Positions 34,911 to 46,092 are shown, numbered from the stretch's first letter. The stretch is 64,000 nucleotides of DNA from Eimeria necatrix (GCF_000499385.1 NW_013651750.1:1-64000); one strand, 5' to 3'. Notes: generated by a model from the sequence alone, not told the origin. Numbers and translations are program-made.

Positions 34911-37558
34911 ATGGCGCACCATGCAGACAGTTCAAAAGCTAATCAAAACCCCCTTAAAGATGCTAGGGTTGGCGGCATCTGGCGTCTGGGCCGGAAGATC
35001 GGATCAGGGTCCTTTGGCGATATCTACAAAGGTAAGATGCTGGTAACATTCGTCCGACCGAGAAGTTGCCTTCAGTTTATCAGTGCGGGGACTGTTTAAG
35101 TGAGGTAGATGGAGCTGCAGGCACAGAGGGTATGTTCACGTTACTCATATATGTAGCAGAGGAGGGGACCTCGCTCGGGTGCTGCTGTTTCTATGCCAGG
35201 TGTGAATGTACAGACTGGAGAGGAGGTGGCTATGAAGGTAGAGAGCGCCAAGGCAAAGCATCCGCAGCTTATCTACGAGTCGAAGTTAATCAAGCATTTG
35301 CAAGGTGCCCCAGGAATCGCCCAGATATACTATTGCGATGCAGAGGCAGATTTCAACATAATGGTCATGGAACTTCTAGGTCCGAGCCTTGAAGATCTCT
35401 TCAACTTATGCAGCCGCCAGTTCACGCTGCGCACAATTCTGATGATTGCGGACCAAGTTGTAAGCAGCCACGATCCTCCGCCGAACTGACTGGCTGCTCA
35501 CTAAGGCGCAGACATGTTTTGCCTGATGCAGTTACGCATGCTAGCATGCTAGGATTATCGAACTTTTGCTAGGTTCCGTTTTCACTATGCAACAGAAAAG
35601 GTGCAGGAGCGCGTGTGGGTGAACCTTGCAGCTGGATCGGGTTGAATACTTACACAGCAAGAATTTTATCCACCGCGATATCAAGCCGGATAATTTCCTA
35701 ATAGGCAGAGTCAACGGACCTCACCAGAGCGTGGTGAGGCATGCTTTACCATGAGGTCATGGGTATCTTGTAGCAACACTTCGTAGAGCTTTCTGAAGTT
35801 TGCAATTGGATTGCCACGTCGAAAGTGCTTGCTGGTTTGTGCTTTGCTGCCTCGGCTTCGTGCACTGCATTCAGATATACATGATTGATTACGGATTGGC
35901 GAAGAAGTATAGAGATCCAAAGACGCACCAGCACATTCCGTATCGGGAGAACAAGAATTTGACAGGGACTGCCCGGTATGCTTCAATAAGCGCTCATCTT
36001 GGCTCGGAACAGAGTCGTCGCGATGATCTAGAGGCTGTAGGCTACGTCCTTATGTACTTCTGCAGGGGTGAGCTTACACCGATATCGCCAATTTTTTCTC
36101 ACCATTGCATGACCCAAGTGCATGTTTTACTGACGTGCTTTCATGCGCAAGTAGTCGTTGTGCATTTGTGAGCAGCTGGGACGCTACCCTGGCAGGGTAT
36201 AAAGGCTAATACGAAGCAAGAGAAGTATCATAAGATCATGGAGAAGAAGATGTCCACTCCTGTCGAAGTTCTTTGCAAAGGATATCCCTGTACGTTCATG
36301 TTCTTCCATATTGCTTTGTAGGATCTTTAGTTGAACGCGAATGAGCGCTCTGTGAATGTAGTAGCGCAAAACTTGTTTTCGGGACAGCAGGAGCTGCACC
36401 TGGTTGTTGATCGCCGTTTCTCTGGTGTGCACAGCGGAATTTGCCACTTACCTCAACTACTGCCGGCAGCTTCGATTCGAAGACAGACCAGACTATGCGT
36501 ATCTTCGGGGACTCTTCAAAGACCTCTACATAAAAGAGGGATTTGACGTATGCAGCACATGGTTAACCCTGGGACACTTATAGTTCGTGTCTTCCGTGAT
36601 GGTGCCTCCTTGAAGCCTGCCCATTATAGGGAAATTTCAGTCACAGGAGGATCAGGGCTCTTCCAGCTGTCTTGAGGTGCTTTTTTGCAGCAACAGGATG
36701 CGTCATTCGATTGGACGCCGAAGCTGAATGCACGCAATGCTGGACTTGGCCACTCGGTGAGCAGGGACCGTGTTCCCGTGGCTTGCATGCTGTGTATTGC
36801 AAAGTTTCAAAGTAGATCGCACGGTATGGTGACATCGGGATGCACATTCTGGCTTCAAGCTTTTCGGTGCTTCTGGACATGCCCTCAAGCATGTCTATAT
36901 TTGTGAACATTCCGACCAAAGAGCTTTGCGGCTCACAGCAATCTACATAGCCCTTTAGTGGTGGTTAACATGCTGAGTAGTTGCTGGTTCCCCTTGCTGC
37001 GTTTTAGACGGACCGCCTTCACGGCCACTGCACCCAAGAACCACGGCATTGGTCTCGGCGAGAGCAAGACAGGCTTGCGCGTGAGCAGGAGCCTCAGACA
37101 TTTTCCTTTTGTTTTTCAGGAGTTTGGGCTTGGGGGTTTTCTGTCTGCCAGGTCATTTTAAATCACTACTGGAACTCAATGTATTTTTTGGTGCAGCGGG
37201 ACGGAGTCGAGATGCTAGCAAAAATCAGCTTGCAGTAGGCAACGGCAACATGGTTAACCCGTCTATGGCAACGAATCCTGGCGGAGTCTCGTAGGTTGAA
37301 CCTAAACCAATGGATTTGTTTGGCTTGCGGGCGTCGCCTGTCCTATTGAGTCTCCAGTATCCTTCTGGGTCTTTATTGCCCGCTGTTGTCATCTCGTGCT
37401 GCACCCTCACTATTCAATTGCATTGCCAGTTACATTACAAAGTAGCTTGTGGATATTTGCCAAATGCTTCTTGCAGAGTGATGGCGCCTGACCGCGGTGC
37501 TGGCGAGGCTGCTGCGCAGGCTAATCTTGAGACGCAGCAAGAGAAAGATGAGATGTGA
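34911..37558 (+). CDS. Casein kinase 1
   Basis: Ten exons in phase: 34911-35031, 35200-35459, 35632-35733, 35875-36067, 36176-36289, 36435-36547, 36691-36756, 37008-37080, 37197-37290, 37477-37558; about 405 residues. The Ser/Thr kinase motifs are complete: glycine loop [18 protein letters not shown] lysine, catalytic loop [10 protein letters not shown], metal-binding [11 protein letters not shown] (DYG in place of the usual DFG), the CK1 signature [18 protein letters not shown], and [20 protein letters not shown]1 enzymes phosphorylate acidic or pre-phosphorylated sites in many pathways. After the kinase domain a tail of about 100 residues is Asn/Gly/Gln rich. Exon 9 can stop at 37291 or splice at GTAGGT into exon 10, so two C-termini are possible. 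Further exon-like segments to about 38060 (KPTVAASEQLGKLTSTD at about 37809; SGGESEVAAYERPVIGP at about 37990) suggest a longer tail still. Confidence 0.93.
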
Positions 37559-38331
37559 GGAGCTTGTCGTCCTCGCAGCTGCAGCTGTGTCATTCTTCAG
37601 TTTTTGCTGCTGCTGGGTATTGTGTAGATAGTGTAGACCCATGGTGCTTGTGGTTTTCATTTATTATGAGTGGGTGCTGCTCTTTTTTGTTGGAGTGCCT
37701 GGCAATGCTTGTGTTAGGTGTTCTGTTTGCAGGACGAAACAGCGCAGCCATTTGTCTTGCTTGCCTTTTGTAAGGCGTTTTGATACAGTCAAACTGAGCT
37801 GGCACAGAAACCCACTGTGGCTGCCTCGGAGCAGCTTGGAAAGCTGACGTCTACGGATATAGTGTCTGTGATGTGTTTTGCGTTTGCGCAGTTTTGTGTC
37901 AAATCTCCCACAAAGACCTGAGCAGCAGACATTGCCGACCTTCGGCATGCAGCAGTCAGTTGCACTTGGCATCGTCAATTAGCACAGTCCGGTGGTGAAT
38001 CGGAAGTTGCTGCGTATGAACGCCCCGTCATTGGACCCCCAGTTGCAGATCGTGTCATGGTAATGCCGAAGGCGAAGAACCTGAAACGTTTCGAAAAATG
38101 GGATTAATAGCTGCTTCAAACTTTTTGAAGCAGTACCAGAAGTAATATCTGGTTACCTTTTTGTTGGCTGCACTGACTGCGACATTCCGGCGCCCGTGCG
38201 CGGGGTTTGGCGCAGCCAGTTCTAGCCGCCGAAAGTAGTGCGTCACCGTGGTCGGACGTCACCACACATGCTAAGAAGTAGCTTACAGGTAGAGTGCTTT
38301 TGGCAGTTTTGAACTCCAGCGCAACACCCTA
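37559..38331. other. 3' region of casein kinase 1 with possible extra exons
   Basis: Holds exon-like segments in plausible plus-strand frames: about 37733-37770 (after TTTGCAG), about 37808-37860 (after GCACAG) and about 37988-38058 (after TTAGCACAG). These may belong to alternative CK1 C-termini, but the splice phases were not all reconciled. A hairpin follows at 38111-38133. No separate gene seen. Confidence 0.35.
38111..38133. other. Perfect hairpin, 10-bp stem and 3-nt loop
   Basis: CTGCTTCAAA, loop CTT, then TTTGAAGCAG: exact inverted repeat. It lies downstream of casein kinase 1 and upstream of an uncertain open region. It could fold in a 3' UTR. No defined role is claimed. Confidence 0.6.
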
Positions 38332-39064
38332 GTGGAACCAGAGGCGTTTGCCAGTACGCGAGTTGTGGACGCAGCGGACGCAGCAGATGCCCTTTGGTTC
38401 AAAATTACGCCAACTGACTCCGACCAGGCGTACCAAAGCTGTTGGGCTCTTCGCGAGGGGCGCCAATTGTGGTACCCACCGAATTCATACTGGCCGCTAC
38501 TCCCAAACCTTGTGTCGGCTAGAGACTTGGCGCGATGTGCCGATTCATGTGGTTGGGTTGCTGAGCGTTTTGGGACCCTCAGGGCGCCCTGGGACCTGTG
38601 ATCCCTGGGACATAGCGAACTCTTTTGCTTGTGAAGCCGCAAGGCTGGCAGTGACGGCTTGCTGGGGGGTCTTTCGCAGTTCTGTTGAAGTACTCTCTGA
38701 ACAGCGAAAGCTATCTCGGCGTCGGGGTACATGTGCGTCAGGGAATACGCAAAGTGGCAGAAAAAACATTACGGAGTACTTTGGTTTTCAAATTGCTATT
38801 AAGTGCTCACCACTACTTCCTCGGAAATTTTCATATGCTGATGCTAATATTACGAGAATTCCACATGCGTGCCTTTCTGCGGCAATCATGGATGATGGCA
38901 CGGTAACCACTGCGAGTCAGTGTATCCCTCTGGAGAATCATAGAATGGGTACAGCAGCACGTATACGCATGCTTGCAGAATGAGCAGTTCTACTGTTCTG
39001 TACTTGTGACTGGGCCCACTGAGCCCAGCAAGACCAGCCCTCTGCTTTCCATATGACACCCGGC
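38332..39064. other. Region open in three overlapping frames, strand undecided
   Basis: Plus 38332-38601 (about 89 residues, containing VVDAADAADALWFKITPTDS), plus 38348-38983 (211 codons) and minus 38283-38732 (149 codons) overlap. Only one at most can be real. The first looks most protein-like but begins at GTG and so would need an upstream exon (an AG lies at about 38321). There is no recognised motif. The remainder to 39064 is 3' flank of the nucleoporin gene. Confidence 0.25.
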
Positions 39065-41074
39065 TTACGCAACAAATCTCTGTAGGTTTTTGAGAGACTG
39101 CTCCAGCTTTGTACACTGCTGAGTTGCTGACTCAAGGGCGGCCTGGTGCACTGCCAGCACTTGCGAGACCGCAGCCACTGGCTGCGGCTGAGTCCTGCGA
39201 GCTGTTTGGGCAATGGCGGACGTTAGCTCGTCCATCTGCGTGTCAATGTCGAGGACACGCTGCGACATGCTCTGCTCAAGAGTGGAGCAGATGCCTCGCT
39301 GTTCCTTTGGGGAAAGCTTGGAGAGCAAACTGCTTTCTATCGATGCCAAAAGGTTTGACAGGTCATTCTGCTGCTGCTCAATCATATCGATCGTCTCGCC
39401 AACGAAAAGCTGCCTACGGTGTACGCGTTGTTGCTCTTCACGGATACCTGCGAGGGCCTTTGATTGCGTTATGAGAGACGCCTCGACAGCTGCCACCTCC
39501 TGAGCAAGCTCGTCGAACTGCCCCACCTTTCTTTGCAGTCTCCTTTCCCAGTTAGTCAGCAAATCGTCCATCCTTTCATGCTGCATAGTCTCTAAAGCAA
39601 CCTCTTCCGGCGGGAGCACTGGCCCGCTGGTTGAGGGCTGCGTTGTGGCCGCAGCGTTGTTCGTCACAGCAGTGCTTTCGGGCTTGGTGCCGAAGAGGGA
39701 ACCTGCTGCTGGGGCAGTGGCAGGTGCTCCTAAGATGCCGCTACCTCCAAGCAAACTCTGACCTGTCTTCTGCTCAGACGCTAGCGGGGGCGATGAAGAC
39801 GGTGCAGCGGCGTCACTCCCCTTTTGTCCATCTTTCGGCTCTGCCGTAGTCTTCCCAGAATTTGACGTCAGGACACCACCACTACTGCTAGCCCCGGATG
39901 CACCTGTGCCGAAAAGAGAAACTCCACTTGTGGTGCCGCTCTGCTCAGCTGGCTTCGATTGCTGGGAAGCTGCTGCGGAGGAGGCTGGCGTGGCCGCCAA
40001 CAGCCCACTCCCTTTTCCATCAGCCCCTGTTCCAACTCCTCCCGCCGCACTGGAGCTGGTGCCAAAAAGACCGCCACTACTGGCCTGCTTTGGAGCATCG
40101 CCTTGGCTCCCGAAAAGGCCCGTGCCTTTTAAAACATCAGTGCCTCCACTGCTTCCTGCTGAGCCACCACCAAGTGTTCCTGGACCAGACGGGGGAACTG
40201 ACGAAGGCTTTCCACCAAAGAGGCCCCCACCAAGATGGTTCGGTTCTTTGGGTGCTGCTGTGGAAGCCCCAAATAGTGACCCCGGAGCTGTATCCGGCTT
40301 GCTCGTTGTCGTTGCAACGGTGGAGCTGCTTCCGAAAAGGCCCCCTTTTGGTGCTTCTGTCGTACTATTCGTTGCAGATAGTCCGCCAAATAAGCCCCCG
40401 GGCTTTGCAGGTTCCTGTTGCTTGGCTGCTGTTGCAGTGGCACCAAACAGCCCCCCTTTCCCTGTTTCAGATGAGCCGGTGGCTGTTCCCGAAATTCCTC
40501 CGAGGAGGCTTGGCTGAGATGCATTCTGTGAGTTAGCTCCTGCAGCAGTGGTGCTTCCGAAGAGTCCCCCGCCACCACTGGTGCTGCTCCCTGACCCAAA
40601 TAAGGAGTTGGTGCCCTTGTCTGTCCCAGTTATACCAGCGCCGGTACCGAAGAGACCCGAACCGGAAGATCCAGAATTTGTGGAAGCCCCGGTAGTGGCG
40701 GAGCCAGCACCAAACAAGCCTGTCCCGGAAGGCGCAGAACTTGACGTTGTCCCAGTACCGGAAGCGCCACCACCAAAAAGGCCTCCTACAGGGTGTGTTG
40801 AATTCGATGTCCCTGACCCAAAGAGAGCGCCACCTTGCGGCTGTGTTCCCGAAGCAGCTGCACCCCCAGTGGCTGGGGCACTAGTTGCCGGGGCTCCGAA
40901 GAGAGACCCAGACGAGGTGTTTCCAAATAGCCCAGGCGCCGCCCCCGCCCCAGATGCCGATGTCGTCGTCCCAAAGAGGCCCCCGGGAGCAGCGTTCGAT
41001 CCTGCATTGGGAGCAGCATTGCCTCCTGGTGCTGAGAGGTTTCCGAAGAGGCCGGTGCCTCCGCTACCCAGCAT
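39065..41074 (-). CDS. Nucleoporin of the Nsp1/Nup62 family
   Basis: Intronless frame of 669 residues. Residues 1 to about 480 are a phenylalanine-glycine domain with some 25 GLFG/SLFG-type repeats (GTGLFGN, GGLFGG, GSLFGA) spaced by Ser/Thr/Ala/Gly-rich linkers; such repeats form the permeability barrier and bind transport receptors. After a proline boundary (VLPPEEVALETM) the last 185 residues are a heptad-rich coiled coil (LLTNWERRLQRKVGQFDELA, FVGETIDMIEQQQNDLSNLL) matching the Nsp1/Nup62 C-terminal domain that assembles the central channel subcomplex. The start is the first ATG at 41074. Lack of introns is notable beside its intron-rich neighbours. Long plus-strand frames across it are antisense shadows of the repeats. 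Confidence 0.88.
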   Translation of the reverse strand: MLGSGGTGLFGNLSAPGGNAAPNAGSNAAPGGLFGTTTSASGAGAAPGLFGNTSSGSLFGAPATSAPATGGAAASGTQPQGGALFGSGTSNSTHPVGGLFGGGASGTGTTSSSAPSGTGLFGAGSATTGASTNSGSSGSGLFGTGAGITGTDKGTNSLFGSGSSTSGGGGLFGSTTAAGANSQNASQPSLLGGISGTATGSSETGKGGLFGATATAAKQQEPAKPGGLFGGLSATNSTTEAPKGGLFGSSSTVATTTSKPDTAPGSLFGASTAAPKEPNHLGGGLFGGKPSSVPPSGPGTLGGGSAGSSGGTDVLKGTGLFGSQGDAPKQASSGGLFGTSSSAAGGVGTGADGKGSGLLAATPASSAAASQQSKPAEQSGTTSGVSLFGTGASGASSSGGVLTSNSGKTTAEPKDGQKGSDAAAPSSSPPLASEQKTGQSLLGGSGILGAPATAPAAGSLFGTKPESTAVTNNAAATTQPSTSGPVLPPEEVALETMQHERMDDLLTNWERRLQRKVGQFDELAQEVAAVEASLITQSKALAGIREEQQRVHRRQLFVGETIDMIEQQQNDLSNLLASIESSLLSKLSPKEQRGICSTLEQSMSQRVLDIDTQMDELTSAIAQTARRTQPQPVAAVSQVLAVHQAALESATQQCTKLEQSLKNLQRFVA

Positions 41075-41678
41075 CGTTGCTTAGTGACTCCACTCTCTAG
41101 GGGTGTTGAGGACTTTCAATAATTAAAGCTATAGTTGAGACACGCATATAGTGCCATTGCAATACTGACTGGCCATGATATGGTAGCTCTTCATGCTGGA
41201 GGTCGAATCCTCAGTCTGGGGCTTGGGACTGGGGGCTTGTAACTGTTGAAGAGCATGCTACCAACGAGCTCCACTCTCGTCAGCCTTGAGCGTTAGAATT
41301 TGCAAAGGGTGTTGACAGACACATTTCGGCTCCTATAGAGGCTCACGAAGCGCGACAACATGCTGAACGACTGAGTGGACTAGCTCATATCATCGAAGAC
41401 TTGACCGAAAGATGTGGGGGTTGTCGCAGTAGTTTAGTTCACTTCGGCAGATATAGCGCCATAATTGCGGCTCTTCTGCCGAAGCTTGGGGACTTTTTGA
41501 GCTATGCTGTGGCAGTCATTTGAATCAACTACTGATGCAGGAAGCTCGGCTCGTGGGAGTTCGGAGCCACAGATGCCCATTCTCTTTGTGGTATTTGTCT
41601 GTTTTATCTTTAACTATTTCTTTTGCTGAGTTAGCTTACTACTCAGAGATCATCCCTTTCCTGCTCACGAGCATGTAG

Positions 41679-41951
41679 ATGGCTGCTTGCCCCTCTGTTG
41701 AGGTAAGTTTACATAGATTCCTTCGGAGCGGTTTCTGCAATGACCTTCGTTGTTTTTGATAATAACGAATAATTCAGCTTATCAGGGTGGCACTGGCCTT
41801 TCTTTTACGCCGCATGGCGAGAGAAGTAGAGGGAACCGTTGCTTACTTGTCTCCAAACGTGCGGGAGCACTTGATGCCTCCTACACAGCTTCCCTTGCAC
41901 ACCTGCTCCCTGTTTGGGAGACCACCTAGCCATGTAAACCCAGTAAAATAA
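41679..41951 (+). CDS. Small two-exon gene, product not recognised
   Basis: ATG at 41679 starts an 8-codon exon (MAACPSVE) ending in a perfect GAG|GTAAGT donor at 41702. The second exon 41778-41951, after TAATTCAG, keeps phase and gives 57 more residues (LIRVALAFLLRRMAREVEG..., ending SHVNPVK) and a stop. The 65-residue product has an amphipathic basic helix then a proline-rich end. It lies 600 bases from the nucleoporin start and divergent from it. Both splice sites are close to consensus, which is the main support. It may also be the 3' part of a longer gene, since AG precedes the ATG. Confidence 0.45.
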
Positions 41952-44900
41952 GCGCAACGACAGAGATTATAGCGTTGCCTGGCTCGTTGGTTGAGGAGGC
42001 TGGTGCCGAAAGTGGACGGACATTTGGCCCCAGTGGTAAACCTCGCACAGGCAACAAACTTTAGGCAAAGCGAGGCTTCTCCTTCCTAGTTCTGCCATGA
42101 TATCTGTCAGTCAAGGGGCTGCAGACTGAGCCCGAGCTGGGCAGGAGTAAACGACTCCCTTGTGCCCTAGAGATGGCCCGTTGCAGTGTGGTCTGCCTGC
42201 AACTGCCTTTCATCCAGCCGCGGGAGGGGCCACGTTTGCCCCCACCGGCCTTAATTTTTGCCAAAATTTTGCACAAATAAAATTCGTAAGGAGGATTGCA
42301 AGGATTCGGGAAAGAAGGAGTATTCCTTTTGTATGGTCAGCGCTTAGGCTATGCTAGTGCTCATCACACTGACTGATATACTGGGCTACTGGCATTTTCC
42401 TCTGTGTTACCTTCATCCCATTTGGTTACCTTGAAGGAGCTTCTTCGCGGCTTCATAGCGCTGCCTTCTTACCGTTTTGTTCACACGATGGAGTAATGCG
42501 GCATTTTCCTAGAGGATACACTTCTTTTGGTTCTACAGTGGGCACTGCAACTCGCGTCAAGCACCAGGCCCAGCATGGCTTCGGCATTAGCCAGACTCCA
42601 GTACTGTGCACTACAGTAGAGCACGGAAACGGGCTTGGGGGAAAGAGTAAGTCTAATTAAACTCATTCACGATACGCGTTGGCAACAACGTTTGAATACA
42701 GATTAGCAACAACGTTTGGATAGCGACAGAGCTGTGAAGGAGGCTAGACTGTGTAATCTCTGTAGCGAAACAGAGGGCTCGTGGATGACCCATAGCTAAT
42801 GGGGAATTTTTTGCACGCTGGGAGGTCAGCCGTTGCCAGCAGAAATTAAATGTGTTTTATCCACTACTAGAACTTGCTGTTCGTTTCCGCTAGGTGCTTA
42901 GTGTATTAGAACGCCGATTATTGCCGTTGATGTATAGTAAGAAGTCGGCTAGCCGGCGATAGCAGCCAGCTGCGTTTTGTGCACTACAAGTGGAGGCTGT
43001 TCCGCAATCGCTTTGACTGCCTTAACCTTCACATTTTCGAAGGGCCACCCCCTGCAGCACTAACTAAGCAATGTAGAGGAAACTTGTGACCTCAATTTGG
43101 GAAGTCCAGCTCGTGACGGATGCGCCGTGCAAGAGCCAGGACAGTCTCCACAAGGAAATGTTTTCACAGTGGGCGCCCAGAGAAAGCTCCGCAAAGCACC
43201 AAGCAAAGCAACCAGTGGACAAGAGTGCCACGCTGCTCCAACGGTGGGACAGTCACAGCTACAAACCGCATGATGACTATTCAACAACTTACCGCCAAGG
43301 TTAAAAAATTTGCAGCAAAGCTTAAAACAAGGCAATATGAAGAGGGCAATTCCGGACCATCAACAATATCAGAAGCACAAAGATGTCAGCACCAGGTTGA
43401 GCTGTGGGGGCCTTTTCAAGCTTCGTTCTATATTGGCCTGGGCCGCAAGGCAATATCTTGGGGAGCAGCGGGCTCCCTGACATACCACTCTGGATATACC
43501 TCAAGGACACTCTAACATGAGCCACTGCACACTTAATTAATGGTTCCACAGTAGGTTCTGTAGTCTATCAAATATATATATATGCAATAATGCGTGTTGG
43601 TCTCGTAGTGGGAGGCCGACGAGTATACTGCACAAGTCGCAGCTCAAGCAGAGCGAGCTGCCACTATAGAGACGAATGAGATTTTAGGTTCATTCCCTGC
43701 AAAAGTGCCCCACATTTAGATTGGGCAAATCACCAAGGGCGGAATTGTAGAGTCTTCATCGCCGGAGGCGGCGCAAATAGTCTCGAATTGCATCCGCATA
43801 CTGTGGCTGGCCGTTACGGAGAGTCGGAAGGGCATGCCCCGCGTTATGATCTCTCAGAGGCAATAGGGGGAGTGATCGAAGGGCGCAGAAGGGCGACGGA
43901 GATTTGCCATGCCAATGGTTTGGGAGAGAAGCATTTGCGTAGTACGATTCACAAAAGAGTTACTATCGAGCAAAAGAGTGTCCCAGCAAGAAGCAGGGAG
44001 CCAGGAGATTGGATAAGACGTGCAAGGGGTCTGGCAAAGGGGAAATTCTGCTAGGGAAGGCCCTCCGTACTGCAGGTCCTGGGCGAAGTCATGCGGTTGC
44101 CGCTTTACTGTGCAGGGGTGGCACCCGAAGGTTTATCAAAAGCTAGCAAACACACTGCGGTGAAAGAGAACACTGGATCAAAAAGGCCTAGTAAAGGGCT
44201 GGTTCCCACTACAAGAACTACGTCATAGTCCACCTGCTATTGAACACTAAGACCGCGCTACGGCTCTGTGAAGGGAGGCAGGGAACGCTATTTTGTGCTC
44301 TTCTGGCTCACAACGAAACAGCCCCACACTGGCCACTTCATTGTTCTTGGTTCCCTTAGCAGCCAAGTACCCTGGTGACGAGAAGCGTCCGTCGTCCAAT
44401 TCCAAGCTCAAGCGTACTCTGTTGTTCGGGAAGAAAGACCGCGATGGAAGCGCATAAAACCACAACTGAGACCCTTAATCTCTTACGGGTGCACAAGGCT
44501 GTTCTGTATGACAGGCTGTCTCGCCGTGTGCCCCCAAGGGGCTTCCGTGCCCATCTCTTCAAGTTGCCCAGCAAGGTTCCCGCAGGACCTGCTATGTAGG
44601 TTGTGGGAGGCATTCTGCTCAGCTTTCACAAGCATGAGATAGCTGCATTGTCAGCAAAGAGGTGGAATGGCTTTGTAGTGAGCCAGGCGCTATGTGTACC
44701 TCTGGCTCTGGCTACGAATTCGCACTTACCACTACTCAATAAAAGCATGGCTTAAAGCGTAAAAACGACATTAATGAATGTTGCCCTGCTACAGTGTAGA
44801 ACTGCGCATTACAGGCCCTGCATGCTCTTCTATATGCGCCTCGCCTATCATGCGTGCTTGAGAGATCCAGTGACAGATCAGGCTCTTGAATGATGCACAC

Positions 44901-45130
44901 AATGCTAGATATCAAATGTTAAATGTCATTCAGATAGTTCATGATGCCCCATATTCAGGCCACATTCGAAATCTCAATGAGAGTTGAGTATTTTTCCGTG
45001 CTTCAGTGTAAAAACAGGCTTGCTCGCCCAGGAAGGACCTGTAGTGCATGGGCACTACGATCGGGTGCTCCTGACCGTAGCTAGTTGGCAATCTACAAGC
45101 AGTCAACACGCTGAACGAGGACAGGGCCTT
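41952..45130. other. Intergenic, no gene supported
   Basis: About 3.2 kb leading into the repeat island. Contains a short TA dinucleotide run at about 43571-43583. Frames of 60-130 codons at 43060-43515 and 43788-44054 are open on one or both strands without motifs; remnants of mobile-element coding sequence are possible but not shown. No RNA gene found. Confidence 0.4.
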
Positions 45131-45237
45131 CTTACTAGTATCGAAGTAAGGCAGTTTATCAGCAAATTATCATGTGTACACTAGAGATGTCTATGAATGC
45201 CTGCAGATTGGGGTTGGCGATAGCGCCGGCACCGGTG
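45131..45237 (+). repeat. Dispersed repeat family R1, copy 1
   Basis: About 105 bp containing TTACTAGTA, AGCAAATTA, CATGTGTA and GGCGATAGCGCCGGCACCGG. The same order of blocks is found at 46299-46405 and 46938-47040 on the same strand, with roughly 70-80% identity by eye. Non-coding. Confidence 0.75.
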
Positions 45238-45344
45238 CTGTCGTGCACAGCGCATACTGCTACGGCTATGTTGCTACCTGCCCCTCGAGCAGGGTCTATG
45301 ATCGGCATCTAACGTAGGCCCATTACCTTGAAACCGTAGCTTAT

Positions 45345-45485
45345 ATTTATCGAAATACAGTAATTCTTAAGTTTCCAAAATCTGTTGTTATTCGATTTGC
45401 CCCACTCGGGATGCTCGCCTCCTAGGTCCTGTGGGGAGGAGGCCTGCACTGGTGCCGGTTGTAGTGCCGGGCACTACAATTGACC
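45345..45485 (-). repeat. Repeat family R2, minus-strand copy
   Basis: Its reverse complement aligns with 46093-46247: ATTGTAGTGCC, GTGCAGG, CTCCTCCCCACA, GAGTGGGG, then an AT-rich end with ACTTAAGAAT and TATTTCG. The two copies face each other across the assembly gap. The edge motif (TGTAGTGC... GCACTACA) is a small inverted repeat that recurs elsewhere in the island. Confidence 0.7.
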
Positions 45486-45714
45486 TTCGTCGCTACACCC
45501 GAGACTTACTAACGCGAAAAGCATGAATAATATTGAATATCTTAGGGCATAAGGCATCGTAGGATAGTGGAAAATCATAAGAGAGAACAATGGGCTCGCT
45601 AGCCCGCACCGGGTGCGAGGTTGGGCGCGAGGTTGGTGCCGCGACGCGACTCGGGCACTGACCCTCGGCGAAGGTCAGCTCTCAGTTCTATTATCCTGGG
45701 TTTTCTCACCTCAT

Positions 45715-45814
45715 NNNNNNNNNNNNNNNNNNNNNNNNNNNNNNNNNNNNNNNNNNNNNNNNNNNNNNNNNNNNNNNNNNNNNNNNNNNNNNNNNNNNNN
45801 NNNNNNNNNNNNNN
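45715..45814. other. Assembly gap (100 N)
   Basis: Exactly 100 undetermined bases, the usual placeholder for a gap of unknown length. It falls between the two inverted R2 copies, so the assembly probably broke on a repeat. The flank before it is GC-rich with repeated GCGAGGTTG. Confidence 0.99.
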
Positions 45815-46092
45815 TGTTGTTGACTATAGTCAGGTACCTTTGACCGACTGTGCCGAGTGACCGCCGAGTCGGACTCGCCAAGGGACATTACGTGGTAACA
45901 GTGTAGACAGCTGTTCACTACACCGGTGCTATCGCCAGCCCCAGTCTCCACGCATTTTCAGGCACCTCTAGCGTATGCATATTAAGTCACAGACAAATTG
46001 CCTTACTTTGATCCTAGTAGGAGGCTCCTGTCCTCCTCCAGTGTTGCGACCCCTTGTAGCTCGCTAGCTAGCTATCGTCTATAGGTCACCAG

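Noticed and set aside
38348..38983. 211-codon plus-strand frame
   Set aside because: Overlaps two other open frames, has no motif, and composition does not distinguish it from chance.
39898..41084. Plus-strand frames of 178-212 codons across the nucleoporin
   Set aside because: Antisense reading of FG-repeat DNA; the minus frame has the repeats plus the Nsp1-type coiled coil.
41160..41245. tRNA-like GGTCGAATCCTC motif
   Set aside because: No acceptor, D or anticodon stems of tRNA geometry could be drawn around it.
43060..44054. Possible gag-like remnant upstream of the repeat island
   Set aside because: No zinc knuckle, protease or other retroelement motif seen; openness alone is not enough.
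45613..45951. Frames spanning the N run
   Set aside because: They exist only because undetermined bases cannot encode a stop.
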